Origin: Apostichopus japonicus
Taxonomy: Eukaryota; Echinodermata; Holothuroidea; Aspidochirotida; Stichopodidae
Direction: 5' to 3'
Length of the DNA stretch: 64,000 nucleotides
Assembly: GCF_037975245.1 (NCBI RefSeq)
Contig: NC_092575.1
Span: forward strand, 20,843,841-20,907,840
Shown here: one piece after another, positions 14,823 through 28,040 of the stretch
How the letters are laid out: every line of letters starts with the position of its first letter
How positions within the stretch are numbered: position 1 is the first letter of the stretch
Translations under genes and position numbers: made by a program
Notes under the pieces: generated by a model
What the model saw: only the letters and a program-made list of their open reading frames with translations
Told to the model about the DNA's origin: nothing
The model's database searches: none

Positions 14823-15623
14823 TGCATAATTTATGCAACTATTTATTTCACTCTTGCACAAATTATGTCATTTGTTACGAATGCAGCAAATTAGTTGTTA
14901 ATTTTATATTATACTATTTCTTACATAAATTAGTCTTGACTATCTTACATGACAACGATTTTCTCCCCCTCAAAATCATGTCATTTTATTTCGTCGTTAT
15001 ACGAATACAGCAAAATTAGTGAATCTTAGTTATTTATTTTGTAATATACTATTTCTTAAATAAATTAGTCTTTACTATTTTTTTCATGACCATATTTTTT
15101 TAGCAACAAAGAAAAAGGAAATTGATTACAAAGAGAATTATTCTAGAGTCTAAGACATGTGAGATGCCTTTTTATATATTCAAGACCATCACGAGAGGAA
15201 AATGAAACTCCTCTAGGCGCCTTAATGACCCTCCAGTTATGTAATAGGAGAATGGATTTGAGGATGAAAATTACATTAGAAAGAAGTTGAAATTTTTCTT
15301 TAAGAGGATGTGTGGACGGTTCGAAAGCGTGTATCACTCTTGACAAGATTTATGATGGGAGATTCAAAAGAAGAGAAAATTGATCCAAGCATGGATTGTT
15401 TGAAGCAATATTCAAACTTTTTGTTAGAGCTTTTAAAAATATGTCTGATTAAATATTTAAGATGACAGAAGACACTTTTCCTTGAAATCATTCTGGGTTA
15501 GAATTAAAAATTTAAAGACAGAGAGATTCCATGGTTCATCGGTTTAAACAGAGCTTTTTGCTTTCCAGTTGTCACGCTTATTTGTTATCTTTATTTTTTA
15601 CTAGTGTTTTTATTTTCTGGTGC
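14822..15623. other. Unassigned DNA with possible coding remnant on minus strand
   Basis: Two overlapping minus-strand frames (15300-15491 and 15143-15346) could be joined by a single frameshift and have a protein-like composition with little low-complexity sequence. I could not match either to a family, so this may be a decayed transposon fragment or chance. Confidence 0.25.
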
Positions 15624-15810
15624 TTAGGGGGATAGCGGAAGAGGGTTCAATCTGAGGTGGAGAAGGAGTGGGGGTGGGGTGGGGGAGGGGAGGGGAAGCC
15701 AAATGGCACTGGGACATTTGATGTTTTATTTGAGGAAGCACATTGCAAAATCGCCTCAGACATCTCGAAGAAATGGAATCTCTGTGCCTTTTGTACAAAT
15801 ATTCCTCTTT
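15624..15810. repeat. Dispersed repeat R2, copy b
   Basis: A same-order, same-strand counterpart of the repeat at 11.92-12.11 kb, sharing the TTCAATCTGA, GGAGAAGGAGTGGG, CACTGGGACA and TGTGCCTTTTGTA blocks. The copy here has a longer G-rich stretch. Confidence 0.5.
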
Positions 15811-18311
15811 GTGAACATAATTTTTTCAACCAAAACGGCACTTTTCAGTTAGGCTACTTTTTTTGTATTCCTCAAGAGAAACCCACTTTCTAATAATAGT
15901 TTCATAAAATCTAAGCAAAAATCTAACATTACAGAAATGAAACTTTTCATTGAGCATTATTAATTTATATAAAAAGGGGAGGCACTTTGAGGTATTTCTA
16001 CAACTCCTGGTAGTGGGGGAGGGGTGGGAGGGGGAAGGGTTTCACTTGTCCGTCCCCGGATCCGTTGTCCCTGAAATAAGCCGACAAACTATCTATACTG
16101 CCAAAAGTCTGTTTAGAAAGTAAATCAATATTAGAGGGCCTGATCATCCTAGTGATCTAAGAATACAGCTCTAAGGCCACACTCTGGATTTTTTTTTATA
16201 GTGGTTACTTAATATTTATGCCCTTGTGTAAATGTGTTATACATCCTCAACGAGCTGATGGATTATTTCCTTCAGCTTTGTACAAAGATTTCGCTTTAAG
16301 ACTGAATTTCTATAGGAGTAGAGACTGTTTGCTATTTCTTGATAAAATACACAAATACATTTGATAAAGAGCACATTTCCATATAACGTGTATCGAGAGT
16401 TTTCTGAACTTTGGACTCAGCACAGACGGGTTCAACTCGCTTGATATCAGACACGAGCCATTGGAGAGAGACCAAATCATTTGAAATCAATCTTAACATA
16501 TGGAAAGTTAGATATAGAAGAAGAAGAAGATGAAGGAGAAGAAGAAGAAGAAGATTAAAATTCCCTATTATTGAACTATTCTGTATGTTTGATGCAACCA
16601 TAAATACTACATGCATCACCAACATTGAGTTGTCCAAAATCCATGTGTTTAACATTAATCATTAGCCCGGTTACACTTCAATGATTAAACTGAATTCCAT
16701 GATATGTATCCATCTTCTGTGACATTCAGTTTTATATAATATGAGTTATTTCGAGGAAAAAAAGTACGATTTAGCCACAAGATCTAACTTGTTTGATGTA
16801 GTAGCTCAAACCTAATATCGTCACAAATACAGCCGTTTCGCATATATGGTTACTATAGGCAACGGATCGTTTGCATATCCAAGTAAACTAAAACAGAAAA
16901 AAAATGAAACGTGCGAGGTTGCCTTTAAATTAGAATTGCACACATGAACTTGAGAAATCATTTTCCGGAAGGTTCTAGTCCTCTAAATCAAAGGACATAG
17001 GCTACGAAAAAAAAACAAAAAAAATTGATACTATGAGTAGGAATTCGTGTTAATTACGTCATACAAATTGCCCAAAAAAGGGTTAAAAAGCCAACCCCTT
17101 CCTCCACCAAAAAAACAAACAGTGCTCGTTATATTTTAAACCTATACTTCCCATTATAGATTATTAATGTCTGGAATACTCCTTTAAGGCTATATCGATG
17201 GTGACGTCAGCTCTCTTAGTTCCGTACTAAACTGTTGCAAAATAGTTTCACTTAGTTATTTTTTGCCCCCCACCCTCCCCGCCCCCATTTTAAAGTATAA
17301 ATTCCGTAGTATGACCTTTATCGAGAAATATTATAGGGGATATTATTTTTAACTCCTGTTTGTCACAATTATTAATTTCATTTATGATTATCCGTATAGG
17401 TACCTCTAAATTGTTAACACCTTTCAGTGATTCTGGTTAATTAGATATTCTGTAACAACCAATAAATGCCCAACAAATTCAAAATATCAAATAACTTCAA
17501 ATGTTATACATGATCGGCTCAATAAATTAGGACTACATCTATATAGGAAAGTCTTATTTTGACCTAAGGAGAATTTTTAGTTTGGATTTACTTTTTCTCC
17601 CGCGAAATATCAGAATTACCGCAAAATTGGTGAACGAATGAAGCAAACTTTTTCGCTTTGATTCTTCGTTTTTTAAATGTGAACATGGCTTATTCTGTTA
17701 GAAGAGGTGATGAATGCATGCATGCATATATTTATACATTCAATATTTATGTAACGTGAGCGTTAAGGTATAGATTCCTGATAAAGGAGTATAGAGATGG
17801 GATATGTTCGCGTTCACAAAGAAAACAGTCCCGATTTAGTCGGGTTTTTGAGAGCGGAGCTATATGCAGACACCATGTTATGAGGTGCTGTAGGTTAAGT
17901 TAGCCTATATGTACAACTATACACTAGTTTGTAATACCATTATTTTAACATATATGAGTACAAAGGTACATTACTACTATCCTTAAAAGCCTGATGTTTT
18001 CAAGGAAATTTTTATCCCAACTCCTCAGGACTGATCGATATGAGTTGTATACGGTATATGCATGGATAATATAGCGAATTAACATAATCAATAATAGGAA
18101 CATTATCATTTTTAACGTTTTAAATATGTGAGTCTTCGGACGTACTCGTTACGATTAGCGGTACTCTAAGTACTCGGGCGTACTCGATGATATACGCGTT
18201 TCTCTTGGTACTCGAATGTATTCGGTTTTATACCGTCGGCACCCATACTACACCCGACTGATATATACACCTTGCATTATAAGCGTTTGTCTTTCTTATT
18301 GTTCGGTATCA

Positions 18312-18315
<4 letters not shown>
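15811..18315. other. Unassigned AT-rich non-coding DNA
   Basis: No gene is supported. A GAA-rich tract at 16515-16556 creates a Leu-run frame on the minus strand. A G-rich tract lies at 16013-16040 and a TGACGTCA at 17202. Confidence 0.5.

Positions 18316-18366
<51 letters not shown>
18316..18366. repeat. (TA)n microsatellite
   Basis: About 50 bp of TA with one C interruption near the right end. Confidence 0.95.
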
Positions 18367-18367
<1 letters not shown>

Positions 18368-19047
18368 CTGGCCGGTAATACGCTTCTACATAGGCCTATA
18401 CACATTTATGTCTATTATTTCTAGACAGAGTTACGCAAGATATAATCTTTTCGTGTCATTCACCCTACCAGTCAGAACTACTGGCCCACCACAGAGCATA
18501 TATCCATCATTTTCCTGAGCCTCTTAACATCTATAGGAATATTTTCAGAAGTTGTATTTTCTCTCTACTTTCTCTCCATCGTTACTTTTCTATATCTTTC
18601 TTTCTCTTTCGAAGGAGTATCTACCTTCAGGCACACAAGGGGAGAATGATCTTCTCATGCTATATAATTGAGATTCGTCAAATAAACTATAAAAAAAAAA
18701 AAATAAAGGGATAAATCATGGATTTCAATGAATATATACAATATCACCCTACAAGCTATAGTGTATGATCTATTTCTATACTTGACACGTGTGTTGAATT
18801 TCCATAGAAAAGCGTGCCTAAAAGGGGTAAAAAATTACGAGAAAACAGATTTCGTTCGTGTTATACTTTCCTTATATACCCCACATAATATATGTAAATC
18901 ACTCATATTGAGAAATGCAAAATCAAGGCTATAGAGGACTGCCATGTTGTGGCGCTGCAGAGAGGGCCTGGATTATTCACTAATCTATTTGTTTCGAATG
19001 AAAACGTGTACAGATCACGTGGCTTTGACTGCCACTTGTTTTTATTT
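18367..19047. other. Unassigned non-coding DNA
   Basis: No supported gene or element boundary up to the start of the FB2 copy. Confidence 0.45.
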
Positions 19048-19308
19048 GCAACCGATTCACACAGAGATCATAGTCCGACTATATACTGTAAATCGGAAAG
19101 TTTATAGTACCACAGTAAAAAACTGGATCGTGTTATTAAATCTGATAAATCGGTAGCATATGCTATTAGGATTACAGTATAAGGACAGAGGATAATGTGT
19201 AATCCCAACAAATGCATAAAACTGGATTTGTTGGGATTAGGCATCATCCTCAGCTAAGGTTTTCTGATAGTATAGTTACTGTGTTTTCTCTGTGTATCGG
19301 GTGTTCAT
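19048..19308. mobile_element. Foldback element FB2, copy 1
   Basis: The left end reads GCAACCGATTCACACAGAGA. The right end is its approximate reverse complement (TCTCTGTGTATCGGGTGTTC). Inside, the arms carry CGGTAGCAT..GCTATTAGGATTACAGTA and a central inverted TCCCAACAAATGC/GGATTTGTTGGGATTA pair. The same order is found in the opposite orientation at 48.81-49.11 kb, which defines a family. Copy 1 is more eroded on its right arm. No transposase is present. Confidence 0.75.
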
Positions 19309-19315
19309 TGTAACG

Positions 19316-19318
<3 letters not shown>

Positions 19319-19403
<85 letters not shown>
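19319..19403. repeat. Pure (TA)n microsatellite
   Basis: About 80 bp of TA beginning some ten bases after the right end of FB2 copy 1. Confidence 0.95.
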
Positions 19404-19694
19404 CTTGTTCTTGATTTTTGTTATTTTGTTATTTATTTTGTTTCGGCTAATCCAAACATAGTCTTGATCTGCCTATGTGATACATATAAGATGAAAAACT
19501 GTCCAAAACAGCAAAGAATAACCTCTTATTCGACTCAGTGGGAGACCTGTTTTTCTTTTCTCACATCGACATAAGACTTGAATATATATCAACAATATGA
19601 TATCAACTTACCGATGCATGCTTCTATTTAGTTTCTATTCTTTATTTAATATAGCATTTATTTCAGTAATGGGGATGGTTTTGAAAAAGGCTAA

Positions 19695-19928
19695 AATAAC
19701 AAACAATAATATAACAATAATAATAGTAATAATTATTTTACGACGCTTAAGCGACCACAAATGTGGGAGAAACCCGCAACGGCAAATGGATTAAAACATA
19801 CACGTCGGGTAGCTTCCAATTCAACATTCAAATTTGGAATCTGTTTAATTTTAGAAAGTCATTTCAGATGGGAAAACTGTAGATAGCTCTTTGGATGAGA
19901 AACCCACCTTACTATGACCCGACCGGGC
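19695..19928 (-). mobile_element. tRNA-related SINE, family C, head-truncated copy
   Basis: Read on the minus strand, the body matches the 56.41-56.70 kb copy block for block (TAGTAAGGTGGGTT, CCCATCTGAAATGACTTTC, CCGACGTGTA, GCGGGTTTCTCCCACATT, GTGGTCGCTTAAG). It ends in an ATT-rich trinucleotide tail at 19695-19740. The tRNA-like head is cut off at the CCGGTCGGGTCATA block, where a different G/C-rich sequence starting GCATGGGCGGCGATCC takes over. Truncation or recombination at the head is the likely cause. Confidence 0.75.
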
Positions 19929-20040
19929 ATGGGCGGCGATCCTGGGAGGAAGGGGGGATATATCCCCCCATGAAAATGGGTGGAGGGGATGTAATACACC
20001 ATATCCCCCCCACCAAATGCCAGCGATAAGAATATTTTCA
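19927..20040. repeat. G/C-rich inverted repeat fragment abutting SINE C
   Basis: It starts GCATGGGCGGCGATCCTGGG and contains an AGGGGGGATATATCCCCCC perfect inverted motif and a partly complementary GGGGATG..CATATCCCCCCC pair. The leading block GCATGGGCGGCGATCC also follows the tRNA-like head of the SINE at 20.75 kb, so it is a shared module. The family is unknown. Confidence 0.5.
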
Positions 20041-20589
20041 TGCCTACATTTATGCATCATCGTGAATGTACGGCTCTTTTTTAGCTTCATTTCTCGCCTA
20101 CCATAAACGCAGTGCGATCTTTTGAAATAAACCGTCTTTATAAAGCAAGAATAGTTGACCGTAGGCTTCATTGGCCCTATAACAACAAAATGTATTATTG
20201 CGACCACGGTATTGATATAGTACATATATGCACTCTCATAGTATTCATATAGGCCCTACAGAAGGCCTTCACACGTACATGTTCCCTCGAACAGCTGAGA
20301 ATCTCATGTTGGTAATGCTTAATACACGTTTCACCTTGATGCCCTAGCAATCGGTACCTAGGAATGTAACTATGTGTAATTGTGTATTGCATGTGTATAG
20401 GCCTATAATAGCCTGCATGAGGCCATTTTCTTCATCGAATAATATAAAAGAGCTCTCGAACATTCTAACGTAGCACCTGAAACAAGGTTGACAGTGGCAA
20501 TTTTCCCAAAATAACACCCGAAATTTAAAAAAAAAGTATTTTGGATCCTGATTATGAGATATTTCGGACATGATATCCCTACTTTAAAG

Positions 20590-20848
20590 TTGGGTATATG
20601 CCGCTTGGAAACCTCGGGAAGTGCCGTTTCCGGCCATCTAGAGGGTTTGTTAATCCCAAAATTTCCTTGTACGCTTCGCGCCAACCAATGGTGGCGCTAC
20701 GCTTAGATAGTCAACAAGGTCATATCCCCCCACTCGGAAGTATGGATCGCCGCCCATGCGACCGGGTATTGAACCCGGAACCACCCGATTGCTAAGCCTC
20801 AATGCTTCAAATACCACCGCCTTTATCCACTCGGCCACAGCCAAATCT
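20590..20848 (-). mobile_element. tRNA-derived SINE, family B, with shared core domain
   Basis: On the minus strand a pol III box A-like TGGCCGAGTGGATAAAGGC (20819-20837) and a box B-like GGGTTCAATACCC (20764-20776) lie in a head that resembles a long-variable-arm tRNA (Ser/Leu type). The acceptor stem does not pair, so it is not a tRNA gene. The head is followed by GCATGGGCGGCGATCC and then by a core with TATCTAAGCG, AGCGCCACCATTGG, TTGGCGCGAAGCGTACAAGG and, further on, CCGGAAACGGCACTTCCCG. That core recurs at 57.6 and 58.8 kb behind different heads. The 3' end is not sharply defined. Confidence 0.8.
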
Positions 20849-23185
20849 AACAAAAAATGAAGGCCTTAATAACACCTAATGATTTAATGATGGTATTGGT
20901 TTCATTGTCAAAACTGCTTTATATTCTATCTAGAAAATATGGAACAGAAACACAAAGAGAAATTAAAAAGTTTCAGATCCAATAACGTCACTATGACGTC
21001 ATAGATTAAAAAATGACAGCTACATGACGTTGACTTTCAAACTAGAATATCTCCCAATCAGAGCAAGATTATTCTCAGTAGTTTGGTTGAGTTAATTCCT
21101 CACAAAGATTTCTATCATACAAGTTAAAAGATATATGTTGACTTTGTCGCTATTTTAATGTTGCAAACATATGTTTAAATTCTTGAAGAAAAAAAAAAGC
21201 TATGTTGTTTATACATCACTGCTTTGTATGTAGACGTATATATAATCCTAGCCATAGAAGAATAAGGCGGTATAGTTGTTTATACCACCAACAGTTGGCA
21301 CCAACTGAGCTATTTGTGCCCTTTCTTTGTTTGTCTGTTGTTATTTTTTGGACGAAAAGACACAATTTTGAACAGAAATGGTTTAAATAATTTCAGGAAA
21401 TCTATAGTGGAAAGTATAGAATATAAAGACATTTAAAGAATGGCTGTATGGAATAAAATATCATATGTTCAATATTTTTTATCACGTACCAAATATTAAT
21501 TCTGAAGGTCATTTCACATATTCATTTCTAAACTATAAACGTAATAAGGTTACTTTTGATTTTTTTTTAGCTTAAATTTAATTTAGCTTAATTGAAATGT
21601 TGCCCAAAAACTTATCACATACATCATCAACTTTGAAAGTAATATCTCAAACTATAGGCCAAGCGACTATTACATACATCATCAACTTTGAAAGTAATAT
21701 CTCAAACTATAAGCCAAGCGATAAATAATATGCTTTCTGCTCATTTATTTATTTCTTCTCTTACCAAATAATTTAAGGTTGAAATAACACAGAGTTCTTC
21801 CACTTATACTCATACCTTGACGATCCATCTATTATTGGTTCTAGATCATTAGTTTCATATTAATTTTTCAGTTTGCTATAAAAGCTTTTTATTTCCCCAC
21901 ATCTGCTGGTGTAATCATGGAAGTATTTAACATTCCACTATGGCACGCATGCATGCATGAGCAAATGATATAACGGCTATATGGCGATAAATCAATACCC
22001 TGCGTGCAATGTCCTTGGTCGATAGTATAATAACACGCAAAATTATCAACGTCACTAACCTTTAAAGTAGATGAATATGTTTAAAACATTCATCTCACTC
22101 CCCCCCCCACCCCTCCTCCAAGCCCATTCGAGTTGTTTTCTGCAAAAGTTGTAGCAAAAAAATAGGACATTAAACACATTCTCCATTTTCAGGCAAATTC
22201 CTCCCTCCAACTGCCCCACCCCCGCCCCCACTATTCTCTAATTATTGAGCAACTATCAGCGTTTGATGTACTCTCAAATAGAGGACTGTATGCAGTTACG
22301 TTTTTAAGATTAATTTATTAAATAATTTGGTGTTTGACCGGTCCATGACGAACGCGAAAGACTCGAACATAATTACACATATTTTGATATTTTGTCGGTA
22401 CTTAACTTGTTCTCTTTAATTACCCCCCCCCCCCCAAAGAAGCAAACTTTACAGTATGTCCAAATAATCAATAAACTTTATAGTTTTCCCTTGAATATTA
22501 TATTCTACCAAAGTAAATTCAGTTTGAAAATGTTTTAACAGTGTCAGTTATAATGACGCCGTGAATGTCAAAAGTTTACTTATACAAATGGTGATTTAGT
22601 GTAAACTTATCATGGATAATATTTCTATTTCTGTCTGCCAGTGGGGTACAGGGAGGAGGTTGAGACCCCTGCCCCTCCCCCCAACACACAAAAATATACG
22701 TGTACACACACATACACACACAAAAGAAGAAACATACGCACATGAACGCTGTAGACCCATTTTAATAACTATTGTCTTCGGCCAAAAAGAAAAAAAAATG
22801 GATATTTTTTCTGTTGTTTTTGGTGTTCGTCTAGAAGAAACTATTCATAGGCCAAATATTGTATATGATCATCGAATATGAGACTGTACAGTAATAGGTA
22901 ATCGCAAAATTCTGTCAGACTTATTTTAGCCTCTAGAGAGTTTATTCGGTGCTCTGGTTTATATATATTGTGGTATAACCATATATTGGAAAGAACTATG
23001 ATGGACTATAGGACTCAGTACCGCACTGGAAGCTTAAGACGTGATTGAAAACGACAAAGCAAAACAAAAGTAGCTTTATGAAAGATGATGTGGTCCCCTT
23101 GATGTCTGTCTTTAAATGAGTGAAACAGACGGTGAAAAGAAAGTGATAGTTTGTATAACTGATGACATTGGCGCCACTATCTGGA
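20849..23185. other. Unassigned non-coding DNA
   Basis: No supported gene. It contains TGACGTCA at 20994, the 55-bp tandem duplication annotated separately, and C-rich tracts at 22100, 22200 and 22423. Confidence 0.5.
21615..21724. repeat. Tandem duplication of a 55-bp unit
   Basis: Two adjacent units share ACATACATCATCAACTTTG, AAAGTAATATCTCAAACTAT and GCCAAGCGA (unit starts at about 21617 and 21672) with only one or two differences. It is a recent local duplication. Confidence 0.9.
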
Positions 23186-23192
23186 TATATAA

Positions 23193-23262
<70 letters not shown>

Positions 23263-23326
23263 CATATATATATACATATATATATATATGTATGTATATA
23301 TAGATATATATATATATATATATATG
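23186..23326. repeat. Compound TA/TATG/TACA microsatellite
   Basis: TA arrays with regularly spaced ACATATAT and TGTATATA interruptions. The only frames across it are Ile-Tyr and Ile-His type simple repeats. Confidence 0.9.
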
Positions 23327-26248
23327 AATATATATACGCCTATTTACTTCACATGCTATCTACACTATGAACCATGAACGCAAGGACGGTTTCACCATCA
23401 ACACTACTGCAAGCATATTTAAACCATTACATGTGGTCATTGATAACGCGTACTGGACACTACCGCGATATATATATAATGCACTAAAAATAGCATTCAC
23501 ATGCCGCCATGCATGAACACGATATGAATTGGCCCGTACTTCTTATTATATTACTGTAGATAATATAAATTTGCTCTAGTGGTTTTCAACAGGTCTTTCC
23601 TATGTCATCTGACAATATTGTCCATACGTTAATATATAGGGATATACAAAAGACTGTCTCTTTAGCTCAAAACAACATTCTACTAGCAATAATTATTAAT
23701 AATATTTCTTTTAATTTTTTTTTAATTTTATGAATGCATCTGGCAACAGCCGGGTTAGTGACGTCATCATGGTACGGTGAAAGAATTTGTTGTTGTTTTT
23801 GTTGTTGTTGCCTGTCATAAGCATTTATCTATACTTGAGGAACATAATATTCTGATGAATATGTGTCATACTGATGTAGTTGACAATCCCGAGAAACATT
23901 GACAAAATAACCAACCGTTCAACTTAAATGCCTCACATATCAAGGAAAAATTAGTAACAATATTATAACAGAAAAGTAAAGATTAGGAGTAATTATTCAC
24001 CATATTGACATGATCCCATACAATATCTACTTTCTGGGAGTGGGAGAGAGAGTTTAGCTCGTACGAAAAATAATTTACAACTCAATCAACGGTATCTGAT
24101 GAGGTAACGAACAATATATTGAGATTTTTTTCCCAATCAAACATCGTTTTTTCTCTCGTTCCATGTAGGATATATGCTTCATTGTCCGCCAACGAAATAT
24201 CACTTTAGTTAACATAAATAATCAATATGTCAGCAAACATTTCTATCATTAGTATTCAAAAACTGATGTTAACCATGACCTTTGACAATTGTATGATGCT
24301 TATACGTGCGTAAACATTCTCTTTGTTAACCCTTAAAGTAAAACGTCGATAAAATAAGATAGAGAGAGCGCCCTAAGATTGCCCTGAAGATTATTCCGAA
24401 AATGATCTTGATTTCCGTGAGAGAATATTTAAATTTAAAATTACCCCTTTTTATTGCCTTTAGCTGTCATTTTTTGTTTAGATTTACATGATGACCAATG
24501 GGTTAGAAGGATACAAACGACTGGATCATCGCTTCTATACGCTCAATTTGTTTCACCAAGGTAAAGAAAACAGTCATTTGCAATTATTGGTCAAGTTTAC
24601 GTTGGTAAGGTATATATTAAGACTGATAGAAGACACGTGACTAAACACAGGGCATGAGACCTCTGCTGTTAAATGTTTGAATTAACACTGGCATATGAAA
24701 GAGTATGACAAAAACTTTTAAGTAGGCGGGAAGATTCCATTTTGAGGTAATTAGGGAAATTGACGCGCCTTTTCAACGGGCTGTGTGGGAGGAAAAAGAA
24801 GAAAGGTTTTGTCAGAAAGTTTAAGATGAAGAAAGAGTCTTCTTTGAGATCTGTCAGGTCATTAAAGACAGAAAAGGGAGAGGAGCGAAGTTTCATGATA
24901 TATATATCTACCCAACATGTCGAATTTATCCGTGAAAGCAGTTTGGAACAAAAAAGAGCAACAATCATTAGTATCACAAACTGCAATGTAGTGTCTAACG
25001 GAGGTACGAACCGTAGGCTATACGAGGAAGAGCTTGGCAACCTTTAATTGTATCTTCAAAGGCTCCAGCCGTTTTGCGGTTGATTCTGAACAACTATATG
25101 TGTGATATGTGCGGTAAACTACTACGTCACAAAACATTTACTAAAGGTATTGTCATGAAGCAGTCTCGGGGTTATGTTAATTCATTGTCACTGGCCCCAA
25201 CAGGATCGAGTGTCCGCATATGAGGCGAATTAGGTATGCATGGCTTCGAATTCACACTATAATTATCGCAGTTATCCCAGCTTAATTGCAAAGGAAATAT
25301 CCGAATTAATCCGAACTGCATTCCATGAACAAAAGAACACCTATCCTTCGCAAATATCCCTCATGAAACAATAATATTTTCCATGGATATTTGCGAGGAG
25401 AAATTTGGATATTTGGATGGAACAACAAATTAGCTTCGCCGTGACTCCTCTCCTTCTTGCTCCATGCTTTCATACAACTTTGGCTAGTGAGGGGGGGGGG
25501 GGGGCGATGGGGTGAGGCAGGTTTTACAATCCCCGAAAAGGCTATAGGGCTATGTATGGGTAAAAATGGTGTAACATATTATTCATTATTTACTTTGTAA
25601 GGAAAAACAAGGAAGGAAAACAAGGGGGGGGGGGGGGGTCAGAAGCTCCCATGGTCTCTCAAGTTCTCTGAATCTAAATTGCTAAAAATTTAATGAGTTT
25701 TCATGATTGACATGGAAATATTGTCCTCTCTGATATTGTCCATTTTGAGTAATGCTATCCACCACTTTGTCTGAGTGAGAAAATCATTAATGTGACATTG
25801 ATAACATTCTACACATACAAAACATTATATTTCTTTGCAGTTGTATAACTACGTCACGTAACACATTACGTTGTAAATTGGAAACAGCTGTTCAAACGTT
25901 TTGACAGACAAATGGATTATAGTAAAGTGTATTTCTAAATTTAGAAAGCATCGCATTTTAAGTTATTATAGCTGTCGCTATGGTGACTGACCATCTTGCG
26001 TTCGAACCAAAAAACCAACCAACCAAATTGTAGGAAAATGGCACACTATACGTACGCTAACATATAAAGCATTTTCTCTCCACGGGCGCTTAAAAGTTTA
26101 TTATTCTCCACACCATTAAGAAATCATGCACGAGATAGAAAAGACTAGATTAACGCTTACATCATATTCCTGCCATGAATTATAATAATATACGTAATCA
26201 AAATTACACGTACATACAAACGCGTACAATCAACGTCCACTTTAGCCT
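23327..26248. other. Unassigned non-coding DNA
   Basis: TGACGTCA lies at 23759. Runs of about 13 G lie at 25491 and 25625. Open frames on both strands around 24.67-25.05 kb lack an ATG at their first codon on the plus strand (TTG) and match nothing I know. Confidence 0.5.
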
Positions 26249-26334
26249 ATAGAGATGGCCCGGGTTCGATTCCGGGTGGAGGTTGGGAGTTTACATCACT
26301 GTTCTGGATTTTCCTACTCAGTAAAATTTCAAAT
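26249..26334 (+). mobile_element. SINE family A, 5'-truncated copy
   Basis: A box B-like CGGGTTCGATTCCGGG (26261-26276) is followed by GGAGGTTGGGAGTTT and CACTGTTCTGGATTTTCC, which match the 30.87-kb copy at the same spacing. Box A is not recognisable. The copy runs straight into an AC then AT dinucleotide tail. Confidence 0.75.
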
Positions 26335-26336
26335 AT

Positions 26337-26411
<75 letters not shown>
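26335..26411. repeat. (AC)n(AT)n compound microsatellite
   Basis: About 26 bp of AC followed by about 50 bp of AT, directly at the 3' end of a SINE. The SINE tail probably seeded it. Confidence 0.95.
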
Positions 26412-26415
<4 letters not shown>

Positions 26416-27961
26416 ATCGCATTAGAAATTTGTTGCAACAGACTGTGAATGTGTCAGTAAAATTTTGCAATTGATGCTGACGTCACAGTGTAATTGACGT
26501 ACCTGACTTCGACAGACTTTACCCCACACGGGTACCCGATGAAAAACGGGATCGTTTATGAATTTACTTGTTTTGTCAGAATGATAAACTATAATTTGTT
26601 AAATAAAATAATAAATAAGTTTCCAAAATAAAACAACCGCTTTCATTATCAACCTCGGGGGTAGCAAAGAAACTCCCGCACGATCTACAGACAGTGACGT
26701 CACTGAGATTGTAGAAAGGCACCGTAGTCCGGCGTCGATGGATTCATTCGCTAATGCAAGTGACTATTCTGTGTGTACGTCTAGACGTAACGACATTATT
26801 ATCGAGCTGAGTATAGAAATATCCCATGTAATCTTTGACGTACATATGACGTCTTCCTGGTTAAAAATTAACCCGCGTAATGTGACCTTTTCGTTCGACC
26901 GTAGATCAAACTGAATTAATAAAGAATTACACTGAATGGGTTCAGTTTGGAAACAAAGACGGGGGGTGTGAGGGGGGGGGGGTTCAAAGATATTGAAATA
27001 AATTCATATACAAGCCGGATCCTTAAAATAAGTATTCATTATTCATCTAAATTATACGGATGGTTGGAATATATATTAAGTTTTTACAACTGAAGTATTT
27101 ACTCACCAACAAATTGTATCCTCCCTGATCCCTCTTATTTCGTAGCAGATCTCGCTAATAATTAAATCCAGAAAATCGTTGTTTTTTGTGTGTCTCAGGA
27201 ATGGTTACGAAGAAAACTAAAAGTTGAAGAATCGGACAATACACTTTCCTTTTTCAAGATTTTCAAGATATCATTATTCCAATATGTTAGAGCCTGTAAT
27301 GCTCCCTAAAAGCTTTGCAATTAACTTTCTATGAATCAATAATACACGTATTTATTATTGATAATAAGGAGGTGGCTCTCTACTGTTTTAGTCCCCCCCC
27401 CCCCATCAATGGGACGACCCGATAGACGATCCCTTTGAACGCCAATTAAAACTGACAGTCAGAAATTTAGGATCGGTCGACCTCATCCATGTAAGGATAC
27501 ATAAGGTTGTATAAGTGGACTTAATGTCTACACTTAAGAAGGGAGAAGTGGAGAGTTGGTGGGGGTGGGGGTTATCCTAACGTTTTTATTGTTGGTTATG
27601 CTGCTGGTGGAGGGGCTCAATGACCGTTCCATTTTCTGTGGCCCAGACCACCGTCAGTCCCTGTCCGCTCCAGTTACTTGAAAAATGTACTCCACAAGGT
27701 CTAGGAACTTTATGTGCGTAAAAATATGTCAATGACGCAACCTCAATACCACAATACAATAAGTCTCATACGTAATAGAGCCTAGGCTAGATACCTCTAT
27801 ATGCTAGGCCTATAGAACAAAATATGTTAAAAGTCATGCCCGTCTGTCTATACTTGTTTTCAAACACCGTGGACTTTCTGAAGGTTTTAAATATTTACAT
27901 ATAACTAAATAATATAAATAAAATAAAGAACGACACAATAACTTTCGTATGGAGTGCAATT
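26412..27961. other. Unassigned non-coding DNA
   Basis: TGACGTCA occurs twice (26477, 26695). G or C runs occur at 26968 and 27392 and a G-rich stretch at 27558. No gene is supported. Confidence 0.5.
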
Positions 27962-27986
27962 AATATATATATATCTATATCTATCT

Positions 27987-28039
<53 letters not shown>
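27962..28039. repeat. (TA)n microsatellite with a CTATATCTAT start
   Basis: TA array of about 78 bp with a short TATC-type interruption. It ends exactly where the hammerhead-like remnant begins. Confidence 0.95.

Positions 28040-28040
<1 letters not shown>

Noticed and set aside
20750-20848. A functional tRNA gene (Ser or Leu type)
   Set aside because: The A and B boxes and T arm are good but the acceptor strands do not pair, and the sequence continues into a SINE body.
24104-24125. A further hammerhead (CTGATGAGG..CGAAC)
   Set aside because: The second core strand lacks GAAA and no stem II can form.
24760-25047. 95-residue Lys/Arg-rich plus-strand frame
   Set aside because: It starts at TTG, overlaps an equally long antisense frame, and matches no domain I know.
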